DNA from: Flavobacteriales bacterium
GTDB lineage: Bacteria; Bacteroidota; Bacteroidia; Flavobacteriales_F; PHOS-HE28
Length of the DNA: 45,773 nucleotides
Reading direction: 5' to 3'
NCBI GenBank assembly: GCA_013360395.1
Contig: JABWBQ010000033.1
Span: 1 to 45,773 of the forward strand
Part shown: piece after piece, positions 8,926 to 17,554 of the stretch
Position numbering within the stretch: the first letter of the stretch is position 1
How the letters are laid out: each line of letters begins with the position of its first letter
Notes under the pieces: generated by a model
The model's input: the letters and a program-made list of their open reading frames with translations, nothing else
Told to the model about the DNA's origin: nothing
Database searches by the model: none
Made by a program: the position numbers and the translations under genes

Positions 8926-9211
8926 CGAAAGCCGGACCGGACCGGCGGCCGGGGTTCTGCACGGCGCATCCCTTCCGGGGAATGCCTACAGGCTGCCTCG
9001 AAGAGCCTCGAACGGATGGCGTGCGCCGCTATCATTCGTCCGGACGAGGCGCGCCGAAGAGAGGCTACTGGATCGAAGTGTCCGATCGAGGAGCACCAAA
9101 GCAGGGGTGAATGAGCGCAAGCGATGACCGCTGTGCTCCTTGCTCATCCACGCCGTGCGCCGTCGCTGAAGTTATGGCTCAAGCGACCGGAACGAGGTTC
9201 TTCGAGGTGCT
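8926..9211. other. Non-coding stretch between transposase relic and DPP IV gene
   Basis: Short overlapping frames exist on both strands but none resembles a protein I recognise, and no promoter box or hairpin stood out. The 69 bp between 8491 and the relic are likewise featureless. It may be scar DNA left by the decayed insertion sequence. Confidence 0.4.
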
Positions 9212-11431
9212 CTACAGGTTCTCCAGCAGCCAGTTCGTCATCTGCTCGAACAGGAATAGCCGCGTGTTGCCCCCGTAGATCCCGTGGTTCTTGTCCGGGT
9301 AGGCGAACTGGTCGAAGGGCTTGTTCGCCTTGATCAGCGCCATCACCATCTCGGCGGCGTTCTGGAAGTGCACGTTGTCGTCGCCCATGCCGTGGATCAG
9401 CAGGTACTTGCCCTTCAGCTTCTCCACGTGGTTGATCGGGCTGTTGTCGTCGTAGCCGGCGGCGTTGGTCTGCGGCAGGCCCATGTACCGCTCGGTGTAG
9501 ATGCTGTCGTAGTAGCGCCAGTTGGTCACCGGCGCCACGGCGATGGCCGCCTTGAACACGTCGGCCCCCTTGGTGATGCACAGGCTGCTCATGTAGCCGC
9601 CGTAGCTCCAGCCCTGGATGCCGATGCGCGTGCCGTCCACGTACGGCTGCTGCGCCAGCCATTGCGCCGCCGCGATCTGGTCCTCCGTTTCGTACTTGCC
9701 CAGCTGGCCGTAGGTGATGTGGCGGAAGTCGCGGCCGCGGCGACCCGTGCCCCGCGGGTCCACGCAGGCCACCACGTAGCCCTGCTGCGCCAGCAGCTGA
9801 TGCCACAGCCCGCCGCGGCCCTCCCACTGGTCCAGCACCTCGTTGCTGTTGGGGCCGCTGTATTGGGTCATGAACACCGGGTACTTCTTGTCCGCGCTGA
9901 AGCCCGGCGGCTTGATCATCCACCCGTTCAGCGTGACGCCGCCGGCCGTGGTGAACTGGAAGAACTCGCGCGGCTGCAGCGCGTACGGCGCCATCCGCTC
10001 GCGCAGGGCCGCGTTGTCCTTCAGGGTCTTCACCAGCTTGCCCTCGCCGTCCAGCAGGGTGATCACCGGCGGCTCGCTGGCCGTGCTGCGCGTGTTGATG
10101 AAGTAGCGGAAGCCCTCGCTCCACTCCGCGTCGTTGAAGCCGCCCGGCGGGCTCAGGGGCACCAGCCCCTTGCCGCTCAGCCCCACGGCGTACACCTCCT
10201 GCTCGCGCGGGCTCCGCTTGCTCGCGGTGAAGAGCACCCGCTTGCGCGCCGCGTCCACGCCCTGCACGGCCAGCACGTCCCACTCGCCCTGGGTCAGCGC
10301 ACGCTGCACCTTGCCGTCCATGCTGCACCACTGGATGTGGTTCCACCCGTCCTTCTCGCTCGTGAGGATGAAGCCGCTGCCGTCCTCCAGGAAGTGCAGG
10401 TCGTCCGTCACCTCCACGTAGGTGCGGCTCGTCTCGCGGTAGATCTCCTTGGTGATCACGCCGATCTGCGGCGGGGGCGGATACGCCATCCACGCCGTGA
10501 AGAGCACCTTGGTCTGCTGCAGCCGGTCCATCAGCATGTACCACAGCACATCGTCCTTCGTGGTCCACCCGAAGCGGGGGATGTAGGTCTCGGTGAAGGT
10601 CTCGCCCAGGCCCACCGCCCGGGTGACGCCGTTGCGTGTGTCGTACACGTACAGGGACACCGTGCTGTTCTGCTCCCCGGCCTTGGGGTACTTGAAGCGG
10701 TATTCCCGCGGATAGAGGCGGTTCTCGTAGTACGTCAGGTCGAACTCCGGCACGGCCGTCTCATCCGTGCGCAGGAAGAGCAGCTGCGTGCCGGCCGGGC
10801 TCCATTCGTAGCCCTGCACCAGCGCGAACTCCTCCTCGTACACCCAGTCCGTGGCGCCGTTGATCACGCGGTTCAGCGCGCCATCGCTCGTCACGCGCGT
10901 CTCGGTCAGGGTGCCCAGGTCCACCACGTACAGGTCGTTGTCGCGCACGAAGGCGGCCTTGCTGCCATCGGGGCTGATGGTGGCCAGCCGCTGCTTGCCC
11001 TTGGCCGGGTCGCTCAACGGGCGCAGCGTGCGCGTGGCACGGTCCAGGATGTGGTGCTCGGCGAAGTAACTGTAGCGGTACAGCGGCTCCGTGCCGGTGC
11101 GCAGCATCACCTTCTTCTCATCGGCGCTGAAGCTGTAGCCGTCCACGTCGATGGGCGCCGCGGCCCCGGCGGGCACCAGGTCCTTCCCCTCCACCAGCAC
11201 GGCCACCTCCTGCCCGGTGCGGTAGGCGTACTGCACGATGGCCGGCGCGCCGTTGCGCTCCTCCAGCGCCGTGTAGTGCTCGCCATCGCGCATGCCCTCC
11301 AGGCCGCCCACGAACTCGGTGCTGAAGGTGGGGGAGGCCCAGATCTCGCGGTTGGTGAGCGGCTTCTGCGCGATCGCGGAAAGTGCGAGGGCGGTGAGCA
11401 ACAGGGCGGCGGGGAGGCGGTGGTGCAACAT
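9212..11431 (-). CDS. Dipeptidyl-peptidase IV-type serine peptidase (S9B)
   Basis: The 739-residue product starts at ATG 11431, placing a signal peptide (LPAALLLTALALSAIAQ) at the N-terminus; longer frames only add non-hydrophobic residues. The N-terminal beta-propeller (about 30-490) includes the DWVYEEEF segment (about 195-202), whose glutamates bind the substrate N-terminus in DPP IV. The C-terminal alpha/beta-hydrolase carries nucleophile Ser609 in GWSYGG, the acid in GDDNVHF (about 684-685) and His716 in DKNHGIYG. The order Ser-Asp-His and the length match S9B. Such enzymes release X-Pro dipeptides in the periplasm or at the cell surface. A TATCTTG box lies 19 nt upstream of the ATG. The neighbour at 11533 is divergent. 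Confidence 0.95.
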   Translation of the reverse strand: MLHHRLPAALLLTALALSAIAQKPLTNREIWASPTFSTEFVGGLEGMRDGEHYTALEERNGAPAIVQYAYRTGQEVAVLVEGKDLVPAGAAAPIDVDGYSFSADEKKVMLRTGTEPLYRYSYFAEHHILDRATRTLRPLSDPAKGKQRLATISPDGSKAAFVRDNDLYVVDLGTLTETRVTSDGALNRVINGATDWVYEEEFALVQGYEWSPAGTQLLFLRTDETAVPEFDLTYYENRLYPREYRFKYPKAGEQNSTVSLYVYDTRNGVTRAVGLGETFTETYIPRFGWTTKDDVLWYMLMDRLQQTKVLFTAWMAYPPPPQIGVITKEIYRETSRTYVEVTDDLHFLEDGSGFILTSEKDGWNHIQWCSMDGKVQRALTQGEWDVLAVQGVDAARKRVLFTASKRSPREQEVYAVGLSGKGLVPLSPPGGFNDAEWSEGFRYFINTRSTASEPPVITLLDGEGKLVKTLKDNAALRERMAPYALQPREFFQFTTAGGVTLNGWMIKPPGFSADKKYPVFMTQYSGPNSNEVLDQWEGRGGLWHQLLAQQGYVVACVDPRGTGRRGRDFRHITYGQLGKYETEDQIAAAQWLAQQPYVDGTRIGIQGWSYGGYMSSLCITKGADVFKAAIAVAPVTNWRYYDSIYTERYMGLPQTNAAGYDDNSPINHVEKLKGKYLLIHGMGDDNVHFQNAAEMVMALIKANKPFDQFAYPDKNHGIYGGNTRLFLFEQMTNWLLENL

Positions 11432-11450
11432 GGCGGTCAACAAGGGCGGG

Positions 11451-11457
11451 CAAGATA
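11451..11457 (-). promoter_or_regulatory. -7-like box of the DPP IV gene
   Basis: TATCTTG on the minus strand, 19 nt before the ATG at 11431. It resembles the Bacteroidota -7 element TAnnTTTG with one base missing; the same heptamer precedes the TonB-dependent receptor gene at 42859. Confidence 0.4.
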
Positions 11458-11517
11458 CTTCGCCCGCTCCGCGCGTCCGTGGCAGCATCAACCGTCGGTC
11501 ACCGCAGGACGCCGCGC

Positions 11518-11525
11518 TACTTTCG
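11518..11525 (+). promoter_or_regulatory. -7-like box TACTTTCG
   Basis: Seven of eight positions-like match to TAnnTTTG (C for the third T), only 7 nt before the GTG at 11533. The same octamer occurs at 19639-19646 before the M42 peptidase gene. Its position supports the GTG start. Confidence 0.5.
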
Positions 11526-11532
11526 CAGCACC

Positions 11533-12108
11533 GTGCACACCCTCGAACCCTTCTGGAACTGGCGCCACCGCTACATCAGTGAGGAGGATGAGCGTTCGCC
11601 CTTCTTCGGCCGCGAGCACAGCGAGTTCGAGTTCACCCACGCGGTCTACGACCACGCCATCCATCCGCAGTGGGACGAGTTCGGCTCGGCCACCCTGTAC
11701 CTCAAGGTGCTGTTCGCCGACTACGACGCGGGCTGGGCCGTGCTGGAGCTCATCGGCGAATGGAACGACCTGCTGGGCAACGACGTCATGTTCCTCAAGC
11801 GCGACATCGTGGAGCCCTTGATGGACCAGGGCATCGGGCGCTTCATCCTCATCGGCGAGAACGTGCTCAACTTCCACGCCAGCGACGAGAGCTACTACGA
11901 GGAGTGGTTCGAGGAGGTGAGCGACCGCGACGGCTGGATCGCGCTGCTCAACTTCAGGGAGCACGTGCGCGACGACCTGAAGGCGGCCAACATCGACCAG
12001 TACTTCCTGCTCGGCGGCACGCTGGACCAGGTGGACTGGCGCACCTTCGAGCCCGAGGACCTCTACGAGAAGGTCAGCGCTTTCGTGCAACGCCGCATCG
12101 GGGCCTAG
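11533..12108 (+). CDS. Conserved hypothetical protein (~190 aa)
   Basis: I chose GTG 11533 (product begins HTLEPFWNWRHRYISEEDE) because a TACTTTCG box sits just upstream and the upstream residues look like translated promoter; an in-frame ATG at 11479 would add 18 residues. The 191-residue product is acidic and aromatic-rich, with RSPFFGREHSEFEF, IHPQWDEFGS, YLKVLFADY and LIGEWND segments. Similar soluble proteins of about this size are, as I recall, widespread in Bacteroidota without an assigned role. There is no signal peptide or membrane segment, so it is probably cytoplasmic. It converges with the esterase gene 24 nt downstream. Confidence 0.8.
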   Translation: MHTLEPFWNWRHRYISEEDERSPFFGREHSEFEFTHAVYDHAIHPQWDEFGSATLYLKVLFADYDAGWAVLELIGEWNDLLGNDVMFLKRDIVEPLMDQGIGRFILIGENVLNFHASDESYYEEWFEEVSDRDGWIALLNFREHVRDDLKAANIDQYFLLGGTLDQVDWRTFEPEDLYEKVSAFVQRRIGA

Positions 12109-12132
12109 CGAGCGACCGCAGCGCCGGCCCGC

Positions 12133-13278
12133 TCATCCCACGGTGAAGGGGATGCGCAGCTCGGGCCTGTTCCCGTCACGCACCAGCAGCACGTACTGCC
12201 CTGCGCGCAGGCCGGGCAGCGGCAGCACGGACGCCCCGGAGGAACGCTCCTGCAGCAGCACGCGGCCGGTGAGGTCGAGCACGGTGAGCAGGGCGCCGGC
12301 GGCCGGCGGATGGCGGAAGGTGAGCGCATCGCGCGCCGGCACCGGGTGCACCAGCAGCACCGCCGGATCCTCCGCTTCCGGAACGCTGGTGGCGCAAGCC
12401 GCCCCGGGCAACTGCCGCACCGCGCAGAAGCCCACGATGCTCATCGCCGTGTTGAAGCCCGGGTCGTTCGGCCAGGCATGGCCCACCCCCTGGATCCGGA
12501 TCAGGTTCACCGGCTCGCCCACGCTGCCGTCGCAGAACACCAGCTGGTCCACCGTCGGCGAGATGGGGTAGGGGAGGTAGGCGTCCTCGCCGCAGGTGGC
12601 GCTGCCGAAGGAGCTCAGGGGCCAGTTCCAGGTGTTGGGGTCGTGGTCCGCGTCCGGGTACTCCACCACCGGATCGGGATCGCCGTGCACATGGAACAGC
12701 GGCACCGGCACGAAGCCGGCCCCGAAGGCGGTCATCAGGTAGCTGTTGTCGCCCCACAGGCTGCCGGCCACCGGCGCAAAGGCCGCGATGCGGTCCGCCA
12801 GGTGCAGCGCCAGCTGGTACACCATGAAGCCGCCGTTGGAATGGCCGGTGACGTACACGCGCGTGGCGTCGATGGCGTGCGCGTCGCAGAACCAATCGAT
12901 GAGCTCACTGATGAACTGCACATCGTCGGTGGCGTTGAGGTCGCCCACGCCGCCATGGCCCGGCTGGTCATCGGCGTACACGTTCCACTGCAGGTCGCCG
13001 CCGATGGTGGTGCTGTTCGGATACACCACCGTCAGGTCGTACGCATCGGCCGCCGCGTCCAGTCCGCTCGTGGCGCGCAGACCCGCCCCCGTGCCGCCAG
13101 TGCCGTGCAGCGCGATCAGCAGCGGCCGACCCGGCGCCACCGAGGCGCCCGGCGCGTGGTACACGAAGCTGCGGGTGAGGCCCTGTGACACCAGGGTGCC
13201 GTTGCCATCGAAGGCCAGGGCCGTGCAGGGTGTGAGAGCGGCGAGGAACAGCGCGACATGGAGCGAAAGAGCACGCAT
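12133..13278 (-). CDS. Secreted PHB-depolymerase-family esterase with T9SS sorting domain
   Basis: The 381-residue product has a signal peptide (MRALSLHVALFLAALTPCTALA). The catalytic domain (about 25-295) is of the Esterase_PHB/LpqC type: oxyanion segment LIALHGTGG (54-62), nucleophile Ser147 in GHSNGG, acid probably Asp202 in HGDPDPVV, and His267 in GVGHAWP. Family members cleave polyhydroxybutyrate, feruloyl or acetyl esters; the substrate cannot be told here. Residues about 305-381 form a T9SS type A sorting domain (VHPVPARDAL...LDLTGRVL...LRAGQYVLLV), so the enzyme is probably exported and surface-bound or released. It is the last gene of a minus-strand group after mnmD and the NUDIX gene, with a 35-nt gap. 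Confidence 0.9.
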   Translation of the reverse strand: MRALSLHVALFLAALTPCTALAFDGNGTLVSQGLTRSFVYHAPGASVAPGRPLLIALHGTGGTGAGLRATSGLDAAADAYDLTVVYPNSTTIGGDLQWNVYADDQPGHGGVGDLNATDDVQFISELIDWFCDAHAIDATRVYVTGHSNGGFMVYQLALHLADRIAAFAPVAGSLWGDNSYLMTAFGAGFVPVPLFHVHGDPDPVVEYPDADHDPNTWNWPLSSFGSATCGEDAYLPYPISPTVDQLVFCDGSVGEPVNLIRIQGVGHAWPNDPGFNTAMSIVGFCAVRQLPGAACATSVPEAEDPAVLLVHPVPARDALTFRHPPAAGALLTVLDLTGRVLLQERSSGASVLPLPGLRAGQYVLLVRDGNRPELRIPFTVG

Positions 13279-13313
13279 GGTACTGGTGGGCGATGGGACG
13301 GCCCGAGGTGAAG

Positions 13314-13781
13314 CTACACGGTCCGGTCGGCTCCGCCGCGCAGCGTGATGAGCAGTTGGTCCAGCACCACCCGGTCGATCGGCAGGCTCATGTCCCCGGC
13401 CTGCGCACCGGCCAGCGGCAGCCAGCGGAACACCTCCTGGTCGGCCCCCTCGCCGATGCCCGCGAACGGCTCGGTCACCACCCGCAGCGCGCCCGGATCG
13501 GCGATGCGGAAGCGGTAGTACACGCTCACCACCTGCATCGGCGTGCTGTGGAAGGCGCTCTGCTGGAAGAAGTCGGTGGTGTAGTAGTGCTCCACGTCGA
13601 AGGCCTCCACGCCCAGCTCTTCGCGCACCTCGCGCACCAGGCAGTCCTTCAGGCCCTCGCCGTACTCCAGCCCGCCGCCGGGGAACTTCGTGATGCGCTG
13701 CCCGCGGATCAGTTCGTCGGCCACGAGCACATGCCCATCGTGCACCAGCAAGCCGTAAACGCGGAGGGTGAAGTGCTGCAT
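13314..13781 (-). CDS. NUDIX hydrolase
   Basis: The 155-residue product has a complete NUDIX box at residues 36-58 (GGLEYGEGLKDCLVREVREELGV), matching GX5EX7REUXEEXGU, with Mg-binding glutamates at 51, 54 and 55. These enzymes hydrolyse nucleoside diphosphates linked to another moiety; sequence alone does not give the substrate. No signal peptide, hence cytoplasmic. It starts 3 nt after the mnmD stop, so translation is probably coupled. Confidence 0.92.
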   Translation of the reverse strand: MQHFTLRVYGLLVHDGHVLVADELIRGQRITKFPGGGLEYGEGLKDCLVREVREELGVEAFDVEHYYTTDFFQQSAFHSTPMQVVSVYYRFRIADPGALRVVTEPFAGIGEGADQEVFRWLPLAGAQAGDMSLPIDRVVLDQLLITLRGGADRTV

Positions 13782-13784
13782 GGT

Positions 13785-14474
13785 TCAGTTCGGCTTGCGG
13801 CCACGCAGCATCTCCCGCTTGCCCGGCGGGCCGGTGAGCTTCTCCACCCGGAAACCGACGGCCTCCAGGGTGCGGCGCACCTCGCCCTTGGCGCTGTACG
13901 TCACCAGCACGCCCCCGGGGCGCAGCGCCCGGAAGAGCCGCGCGAACACATCCGCCGTCCACAGCCCGGGCTGCTTGCTCGGCGCGAACGCGTCGAAGTA
14001 CACCACGTCATAAGCTTCGGTGTCGGTGAGCGCTTCCACGCCGGCCTGCCGCCAGGTGAAGCGGAAGCCCCCGAGCCCTTCGGTAAGGGCGCCGGGCGCA
14101 GCGGTCATCGCGTCGAGCCACGCGTCGGTGAGGGTGGGCACGCCGCATTGCGCGCAGTGGTCCACCGCCTGAAGCAGCGGCCGCGGCAGCGGATGCGGCT
14201 CCAGAGCCGTGTAGCGCACGCGGCATTTGCCCTCCACCACCTGCAGCCAGGTGAGCAGCATGTTGAGGCCCGTGCCCAGGCCCACCTCCAGCACGTCCAC
14301 GTCAGCCTTGTCCACCGCGCGCAGCCCGTTCACGATGAACACATGCCACGATTCCTGCAGCGCGCCGTGCAGGCTGTGGTAGGGCTCGTCCATGGATGGG
14401 TCGCGCAGCGTGTTGGAACCGTCGGCCGTGCGCACCAGCTGCAAGTGGGACCGGTCATGGAGCGGGGCGTTCAC
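13785..14474 (-). CDS. mnmD: tRNA mnm5s2U methyltransferase (MnmD, stand-alone MnmC N-terminal domain)
   Basis: The 229-residue product matches the methyltransferase half of MnmC: TADGSNTL (17-24), YHSLHGALQESWHVFI (32-47), SAM-binding EVGLGTGLN (63-71) and YFDAFAPSKQPGLW (159-172). MnmD methylates the wobble uridine of certain tRNAs (nm5s2U to mnm5s2U). The oxidoreductase half of MnmC is absent, as in other stand-alone MnmD proteins. I place the start at GTG 14474, because the family N-terminus precedes the only nearby ATG (inside PSMDEPYH); a second GTG about 40 nt downstream is possible. Only 17 bp separate this start from the divergent BNR gene. Confidence 0.88.
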   Translation of the reverse strand: MNAPLHDRSHLQLVRTADGSNTLRDPSMDEPYHSLHGALQESWHVFIVNGLRAVDKADVDVLEVGLGTGLNMLLTWLQVVEGKCRVRYTALEPHPLPRPLLQAVDHCAQCGVPTLTDAWLDAMTAAPGALTEGLGGFRFTWRQAGVEALTDTEAYDVVYFDAFAPSKQPGLWTADVFARLFRALRPGGVLVTYSAKGEVRRTLEAVGFRVEKLTGPPGKREMLRGRKPN

Positions 14475-14491
14475 GCGGTAAATTTGGGCAC
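14475..14491. promoter_or_regulatory. 17-bp divergent start region with TAAATTTG box
   Basis: TAAATTTG at 14479-14486 is a perfect match to TAnnTTTG for the plus-strand gene, ending 5 nt before its ATG at 14492. Read on the minus strand the same bases give CAAATTTA, a 6/8 match ending 4 nt before the mnmD GTG at 14474. The transcription start of each gene should therefore coincide with its start codon, and each -33 region lies inside the other gene. Confidence 0.6.
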
Positions 14492-17400
14492 ATGCGCACG
14501 ATCCCGCTCGCCCCCCTCGTCCTCGCCGCTCTGCTGCCCTTGCTGTCCGTCGGTCAGGACTGGGTGCGGATGTACCATGACCCGGCCGTGCCGCTGGACG
14601 AGGTGGAGCGGGCCCACGCCGACCACTTCGCCGGTCGCGCACAGGAGCGCGGCAAAGGCCGCAACGTCTTCGCCCGCGAGGCCTGGTTCTGGTCGCAGCG
14701 GCTGTACCCCGAAGGGGTGCGGCCCGATCCCGGCGCCTATGCCCGTGCCTGGCGGCAACTGAAGAGCATGCCGGTGGCGGCCACACCCAAGAGCGCGAGC
14801 TGGCAACCGATCGGACCCGCCGCCTGGGATTCCTGGAGCTACAACCCCGGCAACGGACGCGTGCACACCGCCGCCGTGTCGCCGCTCGACGCGAACACCA
14901 TCTACGTCGGCACGCCCTCCGGCGGCCTGTGGCGCACCACCGACGGCGGCGTCAACTGGAACGCGCTGGGCCAGGACCTGCCCACGCTCGGCATCACCGG
15001 CATCGCGCTGCACCCCACGGACGCCAACACCCTGTACATCGCCACGGGCGACGGCTATTCGCGCGACACCTATGCCTTGGGCGTGCTGAAGAGCACCGAT
15101 GGGGGCGCCACCTGGAACGCCACCGGGCTCGACTGGGATGTGCATCAGGTGCGCACCACGCGCCGGCTGGTGATGCACCCCACCGACCCGGACGTGCTGT
15201 TCTGCGCGGCCAACAGCGGCCTCTACCGCACCACCGACGCCGGTGCCAGCTGGCAGCGCGTGGCCCTGGGCAGCTTCTTCGATGTGGCCTTCAAGCCCGG
15301 CGACCCCGGCGTGGTGCATGCCACCAGCGACCAGTACCACCGCAGCACCGACGGCGGGGCCACCTTCACCACGATCACCAGCGGCCTGCCCGCGGCGGGC
15401 CTCGTGGTGCGCATGGCCCTGGCGGTCACCCCGGCCGACCCACAACTGGTGTACCTGCTGGCCGGACGCGAGGATGACGGCGGCTTCCGCGGCTTGTACC
15501 GCAGCACCGACGGCGGCACCACCTTCACCACGCGCAGCAACACGCCCAACATCATGGGCTACTCGGAGACCGGCAACGACAGCGGCGGGCAGGCCTGGTA
15601 CGACCTGGCCCTCGCGGCCGACCCGGTGAACGCGGGCACGATCTACGCCGGCGGCATCAACGTGTGGAAGAGCGCCAACGGCGGCACCACGTGGACGAAC
15701 ATGAGCCACTGGACCTGGCCCAGCGCCGTGGGCTATACCCACGCCGACATCCATCACCTGCAGATCGCCAACGGCCAGCTCTACTGCGGCAGTGACGGCG
15801 GCTTCTTCCGCAGCCCCAACGGCGGTGCCGATTGGTTCGACCTCAGCGCGGGCCTGTCGGTGTCACAGGTCTACCGCATCGGTGTGTCCGGCATCCAGCC
15901 CGAGCTGGTCATGGCCGGGCTGCAGGACAACGGCAGCATGCAGTGGGAGAGCGGGGCCTGGATCCATGTGCAGGGCGGCGATGGCATGGAAGGGCTGGTG
16001 GACAAGGACGATCCGCAGGTGCGCTTCTGCAGCGCGCAGTACGGATCGATCTACCGCTCGTTCGATGGTGGCCAGACCTTCGGAAGCGTGAGCTTCACGA
16101 TCCCCGAGGAAGGCGCCTGGGTGACGCCCTACATCCAGGACCCCAGCGTGCCCGGCCGCCTCTACGCCGGGTACAACAACCTCTGGCGCAGCAACGACCT
16201 GGGCGATACGTGGACCAACATCAGCAACATCACCACCGGACGGAAGGTGCGCGCCATCGCGGTGGCCCCCACCGATCCGGACGTCATCTACTTCAGCAAC
16301 GACGGCGCCCTGCGCCGGAGCACCGATGGCGGGACCACCTGGGACATCCTCACCGGTCTGCCCGCCCAGGCGCTTACCGCCATCGCCATCGACCCCACCG
16401 ACGCCGATCGCGTGGCGGTGACCTGCTCCGGCTTCCGCGAAGGGGTGAAGGTGTTCCGCAGTGTGGACGGTGGCGACACGTGGACCGACCACAGCGGCAA
16501 CCTGCCCAACGTGCCGGTGAACACCGTGGTGCTCACCGGCATCAACGACGGCCTGTACGTGGGCACCGACCTGGGCGTCTTCTATCGCGACGCCACCCTC
16601 GGCAACTGGCAACCCTTCGCTCAGGGCCTGCCCGCCGTGGTGGTGATGGAACTGGAGCTGGACGGCACCGGCCAGTGGTTGTACGCGGCCACCTATGGCC
16701 GTGGGGTATGGCGCACACCGGTGTACAGCCCCAGTGGCGATCCCCCGGTCGCAGGCTTCCGCACGGAGAGCGAGGTGGTCTGCGGCGGCGGTGCGGTCAC
16801 CTTCCACGACCTGGCGCTGGAGGCCGCACCGGGGTGGAGCTGGCAGTTCCCCGGCGGCAACCCGGGCACCAGCACCGATGCCTCGCCCGCGGTGACCTAT
16901 CCCGCGAGCGGCTCCTACACCGTGAGCCTCACGGTGAGCAACGCCTTCGGCAGCGATACGGAGACGCGCTCGGTGGACGTGCAGGTGCGGCCTGAGGAGA
17001 TCGAGGTGGCGCTGGTGTTCGACCAGTATGCGGGCGAGAGCGCCTGGAGCATCGTGGATGACAACGGTCTCGTGGTGGCCACCGGAGGCCCGTACAACGG
17101 CCAGTTGAACACCGCCACGCTCACGGCCTTCGCCTGCCTCGACACCGGCTGCTACACCTTCATCATGCACGACGCGTACGGCGACGGCATGTGCTGCAAC
17201 GCGGGCAACGGCAGCTACACGGTGACGGGCGCGTTCACGGGCTTCATCGCCGATGGCGCGAGCTTCGGCGTGGAGGAGAGCACGCCCTTCTGCGTGGACG
17301 CCTCGGTGGGCCTGCCCGCGCGATCGGCCCCGGCGCTGCGGTTGCGCAGCGATGGCGATGGGGTGTACACACTGCTCGGCGCTCCCGCGGGCGAGCGCTG

Positions 17401-17554
17401 GTGGGTGCTGGACGGGCTGGGGCGTGTGGTGCGCGACGGCCTGCTGGCACCGGCCGGTGGCGAACTGCGCGTGGACCTGCGTGACGCCGCGGCGGGCACC
17501 TACACCCTGCGCGGCGCCGGTGGTGCGGGCGTGAAGCTCGTGCGCGGCTACTGA
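14492..17554 (+). CDS. Large T9SS cargo protein with BNR/Asp-box propeller and PKD domain
   Basis: The 1,020-residue product has a signal peptide (RTIPLAPLVLAALLPLLSVGQ), which fixes the start at 14492. Residues about 105-745 are a repeat region of sortilin/VPS10-like BNR type, with many Asp-box motifs such as STDGGATW, TTDGGVNW, SPNGGADW and SVDGGDTW between segments like HPTDANTLYI. A PKD domain follows at about 752-830 (FRTESEVVC...WQFPGGNPGTS...TVSLTV). Then comes a Cys-containing domain (about 835-945; HDAYGDGMCC) and a short type A sorting domain (about 950-1020) ending GVKLVRGY. BNR propellers occur in sialidases, but no sialidase catalytic set was recognised, so carbohydrate or protein binding is the safer reading. 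The 3' end overlaps the convergent OmpA gene by 7 bp. Confidence 0.85.
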   Translation: MRTIPLAPLVLAALLPLLSVGQDWVRMYHDPAVPLDEVERAHADHFAGRAQERGKGRNVFAREAWFWSQRLYPEGVRPDPGAYARAWRQLKSMPVAATPKSASWQPIGPAAWDSWSYNPGNGRVHTAAVSPLDANTIYVGTPSGGLWRTTDGGVNWNALGQDLPTLGITGIALHPTDANTLYIATGDGYSRDTYALGVLKSTDGGATWNATGLDWDVHQVRTTRRLVMHPTDPDVLFCAANSGLYRTTDAGASWQRVALGSFFDVAFKPGDPGVVHATSDQYHRSTDGGATFTTITSGLPAAGLVVRMALAVTPADPQLVYLLAGREDDGGFRGLYRSTDGGTTFTTRSNTPNIMGYSETGNDSGGQAWYDLALAADPVNAGTIYAGGINVWKSANGGTTWTNMSHWTWPSAVGYTHADIHHLQIANGQLYCGSDGGFFRSPNGGADWFDLSAGLSVSQVYRIGVSGIQPELVMAGLQDNGSMQWESGAWIHVQGGDGMEGLVDKDDPQVRFCSAQYGSIYRSFDGGQTFGSVSFTIPEEGAWVTPYIQDPSVPGRLYAGYNNLWRSNDLGDTWTNISNITTGRKVRAIAVAPTDPDVIYFSNDGALRRSTDGGTTWDILTGLPAQALTAIAIDPTDADRVAVTCSGFREGVKVFRSVDGGDTWTDHSGNLPNVPVNTVVLTGINDGLYVGTDLGVFYRDATLGNWQPFAQGLPAVVVMELELDGTGQWLYAATYGRGVWRTPVYSPSGDPPVAGFRTESEVVCGGGAVTFHDLALEAAPGWSWQFPGGNPGTSTDASPAVTYPASGSYTVSLTVSNAFGSDTETRSVDVQVRPEEIEVALVFDQYAGESAWSIVDDNGLVVATGGPYNGQLNTATLTAFACLDTGCYTFIMHDAYGDGMCCNAGNGSYTVTGAFTGFIADGASFGVEESTPFCVDASVGLPARSAPALRLRSDGDGVYTLLGAPAGERWWVLDGLGRVVRDGLLAPAGGELRVDLRDAAAGTYTLRGAGGAGVKLVRGY

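Noticed and set aside
11432-11491. Longer N-terminus for the DPP IV protein
   Set aside because: It would precede the signal peptide with 20 unrelated residues and include the probable -7 box.
9284-11821. 845-codon open frame on the plus strand
   Set aside because: Shadow of the DPP IV gene; composition is Val/His/Arg-rich with no recognisable feature.
14492-17554. Sialidase assignment for the BNR protein
   Set aside because: Asp-boxes are present, but no sialidase catalytic residues (Arg triad, Tyr/Glu) were recognised.
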